Positions 8,152-13,583 are shown, counted from the stretch's first letter. The stretch: DNA of 13,583 nt from Gallionella sp. UBA4121 (GCA_002381565.1 DFWZ01000032.1:79886-93468); one strand, 5' to 3'. Translations and numbers: made by a program. The notes: generated from the letters alone by a model not told the origin.

Positions 8152-8819
8152 ACGCTGCGATGCGCAGAGAGATCTTCCAGCGCCTCGCTGCGGCCAATCC
8201 GCATCCGACCACCGAACTGGAATACCACTCGCCGTTTGAATTGCTGGTCGCCGTGATGCTCTCGGCGCAAGCCACCGACATCAGCGTCAATGCCGCCACA
8301 AGGCAGCTGTATCCCGTCGCCAATACGCCGGAGGCGATACTCGAACTGGGCGAAGAGAAACTGACTGAATACATCCAGCGCATCGGACTGTACAGAACCA
8401 AGGCGAAGCACGTGATTCAGACCTGCCGTATTCTGGTCGAACAGCACAAAGGCTGCGTGCCGACCACGCGCGAGGCGCTGGAAGCCTTGCCCGGCGTAGG
8501 ACGCAAGACCGCCAACGTGATACTCAACACCGCGTTCGGTGAGCCCACGATCGCTGTGGACACGCATATCTTCCGCCTTGCCAACCGCATCGGTCTGGCG
8601 CCCGGCAAGACCGTGCTGGATGTGGAAAAAAAACTGCTCAAGGTAATACCGCCTGAATTCTTGCTTGATGCGCATCACTGGCTGATATTGCACGGGCGCT
8701 ATATCTGCCAGGCACGCAAACCCAGATGCGCCGAATGTCTGATTTACGACTTATGCGAATACAAAGGCAAAGACCAAAAAACCTCCTCATCCACGAAAAA
8801 CACTAAATTCACGAAATAA
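8148..8819 (+). CDS. nth: Endonuclease III (DNA glycosylase/AP lyase)
   Basis: Nth removes oxidised pyrimidines from DNA and cuts the resulting abasic site by beta-elimination, starting base excision repair. The 223-residue product has the helix-hairpin-helix LPGVGRKTAN (114-123) with catalytic Lys120. Catalytic Asp138 lies in TIAVDTHIFRL, and these numbers match the E. coli enzyme. The [4Fe-4S] loop is complete, with Cys187, Cys194, Cys197 and Cys203 in C-X6-C-X2-C-X5-C spacing. It overlaps rsxE by ATGA, so it is the last gene of the rsx operon, as in enterobacteria. The tail after Cys203 is about 20 residues long. Residues 215-223 are encoded by a degenerate CACGAAA-type intergenic repeat and are probably not needed for activity. 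Confidence 0.97.
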   Translation: MNAAMRREIFQRLAAANPHPTTELEYHSPFELLVAVMLSAQATDISVNAATRQLYPVANTPEAILELGEEKLTEYIQRIGLYRTKAKHVIQTCRILVEQHKGCVPTTREALEALPGVGRKTANVILNTAFGEPTIAVDTHIFRLANRIGLAPGKTVLDVEKKLLKVIPPEFLLDAHHWLILHGRYICQARKPRCAECLIYDLCEYKGKDQKTSSSTKNTKFTK

Positions 8820-8923
8820 ATTCCAACCTTACTACGGCACAAACATGTTGAGTATTTCGTATTTTTTGCGAACTTTCACCTTGCGGTGAAATGTCTGCAT
8901 AAATCTTTTCGTGACTTTCGGGA
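8789..8923. repeat. Degenerate CACGAAA-type inverted repeat region (MITE-like), overlapping the nth 3' end
   Basis: The left arm at 8790-8817 reads tCCACGAAAAACACTAAAT and then TCACGAAA. The reverse complement of 8901-8923 reads TCCCGAAAGTCACGAAAAG, an imperfect copy in opposite orientation. Between them are a further TTTCGT stretch (about 8854) and a clean 7-bp hairpin, TTTCACC-TTGC-GGTGAAA (8874-8891). This pattern resembles CCACGAAAGACACGAAA elements that I recall as scattered between genes in many proteobacteria. No transposase and no clear target-site duplication were seen. The hairpin lacks a T-tract, so it is not called as a terminator. Confidence 0.5.
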
Positions 8924-8940
8924 CAACTGCTTTTCTCTAG

Positions 8941-8960
8941 ATTTAAGAGGCCCCTTAAAT
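8941..8960. promoter_or_regulatory. 20-bp near-palindrome covering the ribosome binding site and start of the DUF1841 gene
   Basis: The sequence ATTTAAGAGGCCCCTTAAAT is a palindrome with one mismatched pair (position 3 of the second half). It contains the GAGG Shine-Dalgarno (8947-8950) and the first two bases of the ATG at 8959. As RNA it could fold into a hairpin that hides the ribosome binding site; as DNA it could bind a dimeric regulator. Only the symmetry is seen; the regulatory role is inferred. Confidence 0.45.
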
Positions 8961-9381
8961 GTTCTTCAATCCATCGCGCGATGAAGCGCGAAGTTTCCTG
9001 TTTGAAACCTGGCGCAAACGACGTGCCGGAGAACTGCTGATGCCGCTGGAAGATCTGGCCGCACAACTGATTGAAAAACATCCTGAATATTTTCCGATGT
9101 TTGAAGACCCGGATCGCTTCCTGAACCGCGAATATCTGCCGGAACAGGGCGAGCCGAACCCTTTCCTGCACCTGATGATGCACCTGGCGATAGAGGAACA
9201 AATCTCCATCGACCAGCCGAAAGGGGTGCGCGCGCACTTCGTGCGTCTGACCCATCAATTCGAGTCCGAACACGACGCACAACACCGCATGATGGAGTGT
9301 TTGAGCGAAATGATCTGGCAGGCGCAACGCAACCGCACTGCGCCTGATGCATCAGTATATCTGGACTGTTTATCCGACTAA
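8959..9381 (+). CDS. DUF1841 family protein
   Basis: This 140-residue soluble, acidic protein matches my recollection of the DUF1841 family, which is typical of beta- and some gammaproteobacteria and has no assigned function. Visible features are the N-terminal FFNPSRDEARSFLFETWRKR, a central NPFLHLMMHLAIEEQI (about 72-87) and a His/Glu-rich C-terminal half, HFVRLTHQFESEHDAQHRMMECLSEM (about 94-119). The HLxxHLAIEEQ pattern and repeated His/Glu pairs recall a helical metal-binding bundle, but no metal site is proven. ATG 8959 follows AAGAGG by eight bases. The gene stands 139 bases after nth, behind the repeat region, and may be transcribed separately or by read-through. The Shine-Dalgarno and start codon are inside a palindrome. 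Confidence 0.8.
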   Translation: MFFNPSRDEARSFLFETWRKRRAGELLMPLEDLAAQLIEKHPEYFPMFEDPDRFLNREYLPEQGEPNPFLHLMMHLAIEEQISIDQPKGVRAHFVRLTHQFESEHDAQHRMMECLSEMIWQAQRNRTAPDASVYLDCLSD

Positions 9382-9382
9382 C

Positions 9383-9418
9383 TGATGCGCCCTGCCGGGA
9401 ATAAGCCTTAGCGCATCA
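9383..9418. repeat. 8-bp inverted repeat between convergent genes
   Basis: TGATGCGC (9383-9390) and GCGCATCA (9411-9418) are exact inverted copies separated by 20 bases. They lie between the DUF1841 stop and the chemoreceptor stop, and the right arm covers the latter's stop codon. The position suggests a shared transcript end, but neither strand has a T-tract after the stem, so it is listed as a repeat and not as a terminator. Confidence 0.4.
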
Positions 9419-11497
9419 TCCCTGTCGGTTTAGCTGCCTGATCATGGCTTGCAACTCTGTTGCAGATTTGGACATTTCCTGAGAAGACTCCCTTGCATTT
9501 TCCGCGATGCGCACATTGCTGTTCACCAGATCGGAAATATGCTCAAGGTTATTTGATACGTCTTCACTGGCGACGGACTGTCCCTTGGAGACCTCTGCGA
9601 TACGCTGCGCATTTTCGGTAACCTGCCGGCTTGCATCCATAATTTTCCTGAGCGTTGCTGCATTTTCCCCGACGATCACAGCCTCAGCCTCAACTTCCCG
9701 TATGGCCTCGTGCATCGATACCACCACGCTTTGGCTCACCGCATGAATGTTTCCAACCATGCTGGTAATATCCGTCGTGCTGGTACCTGTCCGTTCCGCC
9801 AGCTTCCTGACCTCATCCGCTACAACCGCAAAACCTCTGCCCTGCTCACCGGCACGGGCCGCTTCAATCGCGGCATTCAAGGCGAGCAGATTGGTCTGTT
9901 CGGCGATTTCCCTGATCACCTTGCTGATGTCGCCGATCTTTTGAATCGCAGCTTTAAGATCATCAATCATCTTGCTTGATGAACTTACCGCCTGCACGAC
10001 TCTGTCCGTCGATTCGATGGTTTGCCCCATCCGCTTGTTGCTCTCCTCGATCATCGCCTGAGAACTGATTGCGACTCCCGCGGAGTTTTCAGCATCCTGA
10101 GCCACTTGCGATACAGACTTGCTGAAATCCTCCATACTGCTGGTAATCTGCTGGATATTGTTGCGCTGGGTTGCCGACTGCTCCGCCACCTGAACCACCT
10201 TCTCATCCAGTTCCGTACTGCGTTTCATGATATTGGATGCAGCCAGCGCCATCTCATCCAGCATGACCTGAATCTGGGACTGCATAACCTGCAATTTGCA
10301 ATACAGGCGCCCCGGCTCATCCCGACCGGAGATGTCTATATCGCTCCCCAGACTGCCTTCAATGACGTCCTCAAACTGTTTTTCCATGCCGATCAACGGA
10401 CGTTCGACAAATCGTTTGAAACCGAATCTCAGCACCAGAAAGATGAACAACTGTATGCCGATTTGCGATGCCATCAGAATCATCAATAAATATTGGAGAC
10501 GCTGATATTCTTCGGTCAAATCCAGCGTGATGTCGGATGCGCCATTGGAACTGCCTTCCGCAACCACGTGACAGCCTAAACAATCGGTGCCGTGAAATGC
10601 ATGCGATTCGATGTAAGGGGTAATGACCCTGAACAGGAATTTCCCATCCACCTTGGACTGAGTGTAATAGGGAATGGATTTACCCTGTTTTACCGATTCC
10701 TCGATCACTTGCCGTATCAGCGGATCATCCAGATGCTCTTCAGGCAAACCCGGACCGAATTGTTTGACTACCTGTTCGGTACGCACCAGCCGCAATGAGG
10801 CCAGCCGCTGTCCTTCGACTATTTTTTTAATCATCAGTTTCCGGTTCTCGGGGTCGGAAATCGTCCCGGTCACCATCAGCATATTGGCGCTGTCGATCAC
10901 CTGCATGGCGGTCGCTGCTGAACGCTGCTTCTCCTTGTTCAACATGGAAGCTTTCATCTGCCCATATAACATATAAGTCGCGCTGGCCAGCACGACGAAC
11001 AATACAGGTTGGATCAGCAATTGAAGCTTGAGATTCAGCGAAAGATTCCTGAATTTGAAACGATCGAATTTCGATCCTATCTGTGCGCCGGATTCATTGA
11101 GTTTTTTGTAGAGCGTTTCAGCTTCAGTGATTTCATTTCTGGATGGCGCGCGTCTCACCGAAAGATATCCGACAATCTTGTCGTCTGACTTGATAGGTGA
11201 GACCAGCGCCTTTACCCAGTAATGGTCGCCATTCTTGCAGCGATTCTTCACCAGGCCGCGCCATGGAAGACCATCCGACAGGGTATCCCAGAGCCACTTG
11301 AAAGCCTGGGGCGGCATATCGGGATGACGCACAATATTGTGACTTTTCCCGATCAGTTCTTCCCTTGAAAAACCGCTTATTTCGACAAAAGCGTCATTCG
11401 CATAAGTAATAACGCCTTTCAGATCGGTCTTGGATACAAGCAGCGACCCGCGCGGCAAAGACCTGTCATGCTGTGTGACCGGCAAATTATTTTTCAT
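9416..11497 (-). CDS. Methyl-accepting chemotaxis protein with Aer-type PAS domain and periplasmic haem-c (CXXCH) sensor domain
   Basis: The 693-residue receptor starts in the cytoplasm with a PAS domain (about 20-115) very like the FAD-binding domain of the aerotaxis receptor Aer: ANDAFVEISGF, HNIVRHPDMP and KNRCKNGDHYWVKA. A first membrane helix (about 157-178) leads to a periplasmic domain (about 179-335) that contains DCLGCHV, a CXXCH haem-c site at 306-310. A second helix (about 336-357), a HAMP domain (about 360-412) and a long coiled-coil signalling domain follow. Its tip EQTNLLALNAAIEAARAGEQ and GRGFAVVADEVRKLAERT (533-570) binds CheA and CheW. No C-terminal CheR/CheB pentapeptide is present. 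The gene is monocistronic by layout. It probably steers swimming by redox state or oxygen through flavin and haem; ligand and response sign are unknown. Confidence 0.93.
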   Translation of the reverse strand: MKNNLPVTQHDRSLPRGSLLVSKTDLKGVITYANDAFVEISGFSREELIGKSHNIVRHPDMPPQAFKWLWDTLSDGLPWRGLVKNRCKNGDHYWVKALVSPIKSDDKIVGYLSVRRAPSRNEITEAETLYKKLNESGAQIGSKFDRFKFRNLSLNLKLQLLIQPVLFVVLASATYMLYGQMKASMLNKEKQRSAATAMQVIDSANMLMVTGTISDPENRKLMIKKIVEGQRLASLRLVRTEQVVKQFGPGLPEEHLDDPLIRQVIEESVKQGKSIPYYTQSKVDGKFLFRVITPYIESHAFHGTDCLGCHVVAEGSSNGASDITLDLTEEYQRLQYLLMILMASQIGIQLFIFLVLRFGFKRFVERPLIGMEKQFEDVIEGSLGSDIDISGRDEPGRLYCKLQVMQSQIQVMLDEMALAASNIMKRSTELDEKVVQVAEQSATQRNNIQQITSSMEDFSKSVSQVAQDAENSAGVAISSQAMIEESNKRMGQTIESTDRVVQAVSSSSKMIDDLKAAIQKIGDISKVIREIAEQTNLLALNAAIEAARAGEQGRGFAVVADEVRKLAERTGTSTTDITSMVGNIHAVSQSVVVSMHEAIREVEAEAVIVGENAATLRKIMDASRQVTENAQRIAEVSKGQSVASEDVSNNLEHISDLVNSNVRIAENARESSQEMSKSATELQAMIRQLNRQG

Positions 11498-11717
11498 CCC
11501 CCACCCCTTATTTTTATAAGCTGCATTTAAGGATAACCCTAATAATAACAGGATAGCACTTATTTGTTTATCAGGCTATTTCCTGGCAGCCTATACAAGT
11601 TAAGGGGCTGTAACGGGACGATTGATTATTTTTGGATGCCAGACTTGCTTGCCACACTCGCTCATATCCGACACGGACACTACCCGGATTATTCATTCCA
11701 TGTAATGCGTCGCACCA
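11498..11717. other. Chemoreceptor upstream region, no convincing gene
   Basis: These 220 bases hold the proposed chemoreceptor promoter and leader near 11500-11570. An AGGCT...AGCCT inverted repeat with a 10-base loop lies at about 11573-11592. A 28-codon ORF on the plus strand (11636-11722) lacks a good ribosome binding site but ends directly at the terminator. No RNA gene was recognised. Confidence 0.5.
11542..11570 (-). promoter_or_regulatory. Candidate sigma70 promoter of the chemoreceptor gene
   Basis: Read on the minus strand, TAAACA (11570-11565) and TATTAT (11547-11542) are 17 bases apart. The -10 box is preceded by TGT, giving an extended -10. Transcription would start near 11535, about 38 bases before the ATG at 11497, which has AAGGGG as a likely ribosome binding site. 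No good sigma28 (flagellar) promoter was found, although GCCTGATAA just upstream resembles a sigma28 -10 with one extra base. Confidence 0.4.
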
Positions 11718-11753
11718 AATAAAAACCCCCTCGCGAGCGAGGGGGTTTTTATT
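11718..11753. terminator. Strong, probably bidirectional intrinsic terminator
   Basis: A perfect 17-bp inverted repeat with a two-base centre: AATAAAAACCCCCTCGC, then GA, then its exact complement. The GC-rich core (CCCCCTCGC/GCGAGGGGG) is flanked by A5/T5 on both sides, so either strand gives a stem followed by a U-tract. It most clearly ends the minus-strand transcript carrying the 26-codon ORF at 11871-11951. It would also stop any plus-strand transcript coming from the 11500-11717 region. Confidence 0.9.
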
Positions 11754-11870
11754 CTTCCAGATGCGGCAATTGGCTTACCCGGTACGTCCTTACGTGTGCT
11801 CTCAGTGACGGCTGCACTCAAAACGCCAGATCGGTACTACTAAAAACCGGCAGTGCGTCTCCGCTGAAGA

Positions 11871-11951
11871 TTATTTACCGCTGAAAAGAATCATGAGTGA
11901 CAAACCCAGAAATGGCGACATCACTAAAATAATTGGCAGTGCATTTTCCAT
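11871..11951 (-). CDS. Small single-helix membrane peptide (26 residues) under FNR-type control
   Basis: A 26-codon ORF starts at ATG 11951 and ends with TAA at 11871. On its strand the start is preceded by TGGAGGA with about eight bases to the ATG, among the best Shine-Dalgarno sequences in the window. The peptide begins MENALPIILVMSPF and ends with a Phe-Ser-Gly-Lys tail: almost all of residues 4-23 are hydrophobic and fit one membrane helix with two prolines. About 50 bases of leader separate it from a promoter with a perfect FNR box, and a strong terminator lies 118 bases past the stop. I do not recognise it. By size, topology and oxygen-type control it resembles small accessory subunits of terminal oxidases (CydX or CcoM style), but no sequence match is claimed. 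The frame extends upstream to 12080, but that start precedes the promoter. Confidence 0.62.
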   Translation of the reverse strand: MENALPIILVMSPFLGLSLMILFSGK

Positions 11952-12007
11952 TGTGTAAATCCTCCATAATTGAATAATCCGGCCCGGACTGACGCCAGCC
12001 GTTACGA

Positions 12008-12049
12008 AGAATATATTCAAGTATGCGGGGCGATATTGATATATATCAA
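12008..12049 (-). promoter_or_regulatory. FNR/Anr-activated promoter of the small membrane peptide
   Basis: TTGATATATATCAA at 12036-12049 is a perfect match to the FNR/Anr consensus TTGAT-N4-ATCAA. On the minus strand a -10 box follows, either TATATT (12015-12010) or TATTCT (12013-12008). With the latter, transcription would start near 12001 and the box would be centred at -41.5, the classic class II activation position; with the former it would be at -39.5. This predicts induction under low oxygen. The box points away from corC, whose 3' end lies at 12166, so the small ORF is the only likely target. Confidence 0.72.
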
Positions 12050-12165
12050 TATGAGTAGAAACAATTTTAGAAATGCCCATTCGTTCCGGCCTGTTGATAC
12101 GCAGCAGACCTCTTGCATTCAGGCGGCGTTTTCATCGGTAAACCTTAATACGATCGCTGCCTTTG
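12050..12165. other. Spacer between corC and the FNR-controlled unit
   Basis: These 116 bases separate the corC stop from the FNR box. I see no intrinsic terminator for corC, no further operator and no credible ORF in it. Confidence 0.4.
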
Positions 12166-12999
12166 TTACTCCGCCGCCTTGCTCCGTTCCACCAGCAACG
12201 TATATAACCTGCGGCTGTCCGCGCGCAGCACGGTGAAGGTAAGCTCGCCAAAATGAAGGCGATCGCCGCATTTGGGCAGTTGTCCGGCGGCCTTGAGCAC
12301 CAGACCGCCAACGGTATCATACTCTTCGTCACTGAAGTCAGAGCCCAGCGCCGCGTTAAAATCGGCGATCTCGGTATCGGCCTTGACGCGGTAGTGCCCC
12401 GTGCCATCGGCGATAATGTTGTCCTCATCCACATCGAAGTCGTATTCATCTTCGATGTCGCCGACGATTTGCTCCAGCACATCTTCTATCGTTACCATGC
12501 CCGATACGCCGCCATACTCATCCACCACCAGCGCGATGTGGTTGCGGTTGCTGCGAAAATCGCGCAACAGCACATTTAATCGCTTGGCTTCCGGCACGAA
12601 CACTACCGGACGCAGCATGTCGCGCATATCGAACTCTTCCCCGGCGTAGTAACGCAGCAAATCTTTCGCCAGCAGGATGCCGATGATGTTGTCCTTGTCG
12701 CCCTCGACCACAGGAAAGCGCGAGTGCGCCGTTTCAATGACAAAGGGGATGAATTCTTCAGGAGAGAGACTGATGTCGATGACATCCATTTGCGCGCGCG
12801 GAATCATGATTTCGCGCACCTGCCGTTCGGATACTTGCAGTACGCCCTCCATCATCGAAAGCGCATCGGCATCCAGCAGATTATTTTCGTAAGCTCCGTG
12901 CAGCAGTTTCACCAGTTGCTCACGGTCTTCCGGTTCGCGCAGCAGCAGCGCGGACAGGCGTTCCAACAAGGTCGGTTTATGACTCTCAGGCTCAGGCAT
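12166..12999 (-). CDS. corC: CorC/YbeX family CBS-domain protein
   Basis: The 277-residue soluble protein lacks the DUF21 membrane part of larger relatives, so it is of the YbeX/CorC type. Two CBS domains span about residues 63-125 (IMIPRAQMDVID and SRFPVVEGDKDNIIGILLAKDLL) and 130-185 (HIALVVDEYGGVSGMVTIEDVLEQIVGDIEDE). The C-terminal CorC_HlyC domain (about 195-273) includes YRVKADTEIADFN, YDTVGGLVL and LPKCGDRL. The family was linked to Mg2+/Co2+ efflux with CorA; later work ties E. coli YbeX to ribosome metabolism, which fits its neighbour ybeY. It starts nine bases after the ybeY stop and is the last gene of the operon here. The lnt gene, which often follows, is absent. No clear terminator was seen after it. 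Confidence 0.93.
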   Translation of the reverse strand: MPEPESHKPTLLERLSALLLREPEDREQLVKLLHGAYENNLLDADALSMMEGVLQVSERQVREIMIPRAQMDVIDISLSPEEFIPFVIETAHSRFPVVEGDKDNIIGILLAKDLLRYYAGEEFDMRDMLRPVVFVPEAKRLNVLLRDFRSNRNHIALVVDEYGGVSGMVTIEDVLEQIVGDIEDEYDFDVDEDNIIADGTGHYRVKADTEIADFNAALGSDFSDEEYDTVGGLVLKAAGQLPKCGDRLHFGELTFTVLRADSRRLYTLLVERSKAAE

Positions 13000-13008
13000 T
13001 TTTTGGGT

Positions 13009-13479
13009 TCAGACTTCCATGTAGGGATCAGGATAGCGCAATCTTACCATCAAGGAGGTTTCCAATGCTTCCATCTTGGCCGCATCGGCATCGTCTTCAT
13101 GATCAAAACCCTGCAAATGCAGTGCGGCGTGAATGGCCAGATGCGCGTAATGAGAGCGCAAGTCCTTATGCTGCTCTGCGGCTTCCTTCTCCACCACAGG
13201 CGCGCAGATCACCACATCGCCTGACAGTACATCGGTATCGTCATAGACGAAAGTCAGCACGTTGGTCGCATAATCACGGCCGCGATAAGCCTTGTTAAGC
13301 GCCCGACCTTCCGCTTCATCCACGATACGCAGCGTCACGCTGATATCGCGCTGCAATGCCGCCCCGATCCAGCGACGCCACTGCGGGCGCGTCGGCAGCA
13401 GCGCTGCTGCACTCGCATACTGAACGGTCAAAGAAAGTTTGGGTTTACTATTCATGACGCGGGCTTTCTCCTGGCTCAT
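13009..13479 (-). CDS. ybeY: Endoribonuclease YbeY (16S rRNA maturation, ribosome quality control)
   Basis: YbeY is a zinc-dependent single-strand RNase needed for 16S rRNA 3'-end maturation and late ribosome quality control. The 156-residue product carries the metal site H-X3-H-X5-H at His117, His121 and His127 (IHAALHLQGFDH), followed by the usual acidic DDADAAKMEALE. The YRGRDYATNVLTF segment (65-77) corresponds to the conserved YRGKDKPTNVLSF, and SGDVVIC (86-92) follows. ATG 13479 overlaps the miaB stop (ATGA) and has AGGG eight bases upstream. The ATG at 13455, with AGGAG 12 bases before it, is an alternative start that would remove eight residues. The gene heads the ybeY-corC pair. Confidence 0.95.
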   Translation of the reverse strand: MSQEKARVMNSKPKLSLTVQYASAAALLPTRPQWRRWIGAALQRDISVTLRIVDEAEGRALNKAYRGRDYATNVLTFVYDDTDVLSGDVVICAPVVEKEAAEQHKDLRSHYAHLAIHAALHLQGFDHEDDADAAKMEALETSLMVRLRYPDPYMEV

Positions 13480-13583
13480 TCGACACGCCCTGCCAGTTCG
13501 CCGCGCAACGTATGTCTGACCACTTGCGTCACGCTCACATCCACGAAACGACCTATCATGCCGGGCGAACCACGGAAATTGAT
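13476..13583 (-). CDS. miaB: tRNA-2-methylthio-N6-dimethylallyladenosine synthase MiaB, C-terminal end
   Basis: The last 35 codons of a gene entering from the right edge on the minus strand read INFRGSPGMIGRFVDVSVTQ and continue HTLRGEL before TGA at 13478-13476. This is the C-terminal TRAM domain pattern of MiaB (GxPxLIGxFVDVxIT...LRGE). MiaB is the radical-SAM Fe-S enzyme that adds the methylthio group to i6A37 of tRNAs. The catalytic part lies outside the window. The call rests on the TRAM motif and on the well-known miaB-(phoH)-ybeY-ybeX neighbourhood. The stop codon overlaps the ybeY start. Another TRAM-containing methylthiotransferase would be the main alternative. Confidence 0.82.
   Translation of the reverse strand: MNFRGSPGMIGRFVDVSVTQVVRHTLRGELAGRVE

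Noticed and set aside
7995..8693. Long antisense ORF (232 codons, -) across rsxE/nth
   Set aside because: It lies fully opposite conserved coding sequence with catalytic motifs and looks like a GC-rich shadow frame.
8874..8891. TTTCACC-TTGC-GGTGAAA hairpin as terminator of the rsx-nth operon
   Set aside because: The stem is modest and no T-tract follows, so it is better explained as the centre of the repeat region.
11754..11870. tRNA, 6S RNA or another standard RNA gene in the 3' region of the FNR unit
   Set aside because: There is no cloverleaf, no CCA context and no match to 6S landmarks; only short local pairings were found.
11952..12080. Upstream extension of the small peptide to a 69-codon ORF starting at 12080 (-)
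   Set aside because: The extension lies across and upstream of the FNR box and the proposed transcription start, and the strong Shine-Dalgarno belongs to ATG 11951.

Overview
This window looks like the chromosome of a betaproteobacterium, most plausibly of the Nitrosomonadales/Gallionellaceae kind. The reasons are moderately GC-rich coding DNA, an aat-bpt pair beside pyrD, a DUF1841 gene after nth, an Rnf cluster in rsxABCDGE-nth order, and ybeY-corC downstream of miaB. The lineage is an inference from gene content and protein style. No tRNA, rRNA, CRISPR array, integrase or transposase was seen.

Layout. Positions 1-2868 (+) hold the 3' end of aat, then bpt, an unrecognised polytopic membrane protein, and pyrD (class 2 dihydroorotate dehydrogenase). 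Aat and Bpt supply the two leucyl-transfer branches of the bacterial N-end rule. A sigma70-like promoter at 2904-2932 precedes a complete Rnf/Rsx operon, rsxA-B-C-D-G-E (2959-8151, +). Its genes are packed with ATGA or TAATG overlaps, and the operon runs by a further ATGA overlap into nth (endonuclease III). All expected cofactor sites are visible: the intramembrane Cys of RsxA and RsxE, the Fe-S ligands of RsxB and RsxC, and the flavinylation Thr of RsxD and RsxG. The 3' end of nth lies in a degenerate CACGAAA-type repeat that fills the gap to a DUF1841 gene (8959-9381, +). That gene's ribosome binding site and start codon sit in a 20-bp near-palindrome.

Convergent to this is a 693-residue chemoreceptor (9416-11497, -). 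It combines an Aer-like flavin PAS domain at the N terminus with a periplasmic domain carrying a CXXCH haem-c site. Upstream of it, 11498-12165 looks like spacer but holds a compact unit on the minus strand: a perfect FNR/Anr box (12036-12049), a matching -10 region, a strong Shine-Dalgarno, a 26-codon ORF for a one-helix membrane peptide (11871-11951), and a very strong intrinsic terminator (11718-11753). This is the most likely overlooked feature here.

The right end (-) holds corC/ybeX, ybeY and the 3' end of miaB. MiaB and YbeY overlap directly, so the usual intervening phoH is missing, and lnt does not follow corC.

Taken together, the centre of the window concerns redox and energy state: a membrane ferredoxin:NAD+ oxidoreductase, a flavin-plus-haem taxis receptor and an oxygen-regulated small membrane peptide. 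The flanks are housekeeping genes for protein turnover, pyrimidine synthesis, DNA repair, tRNA modification and ribosome/rRNA quality control.
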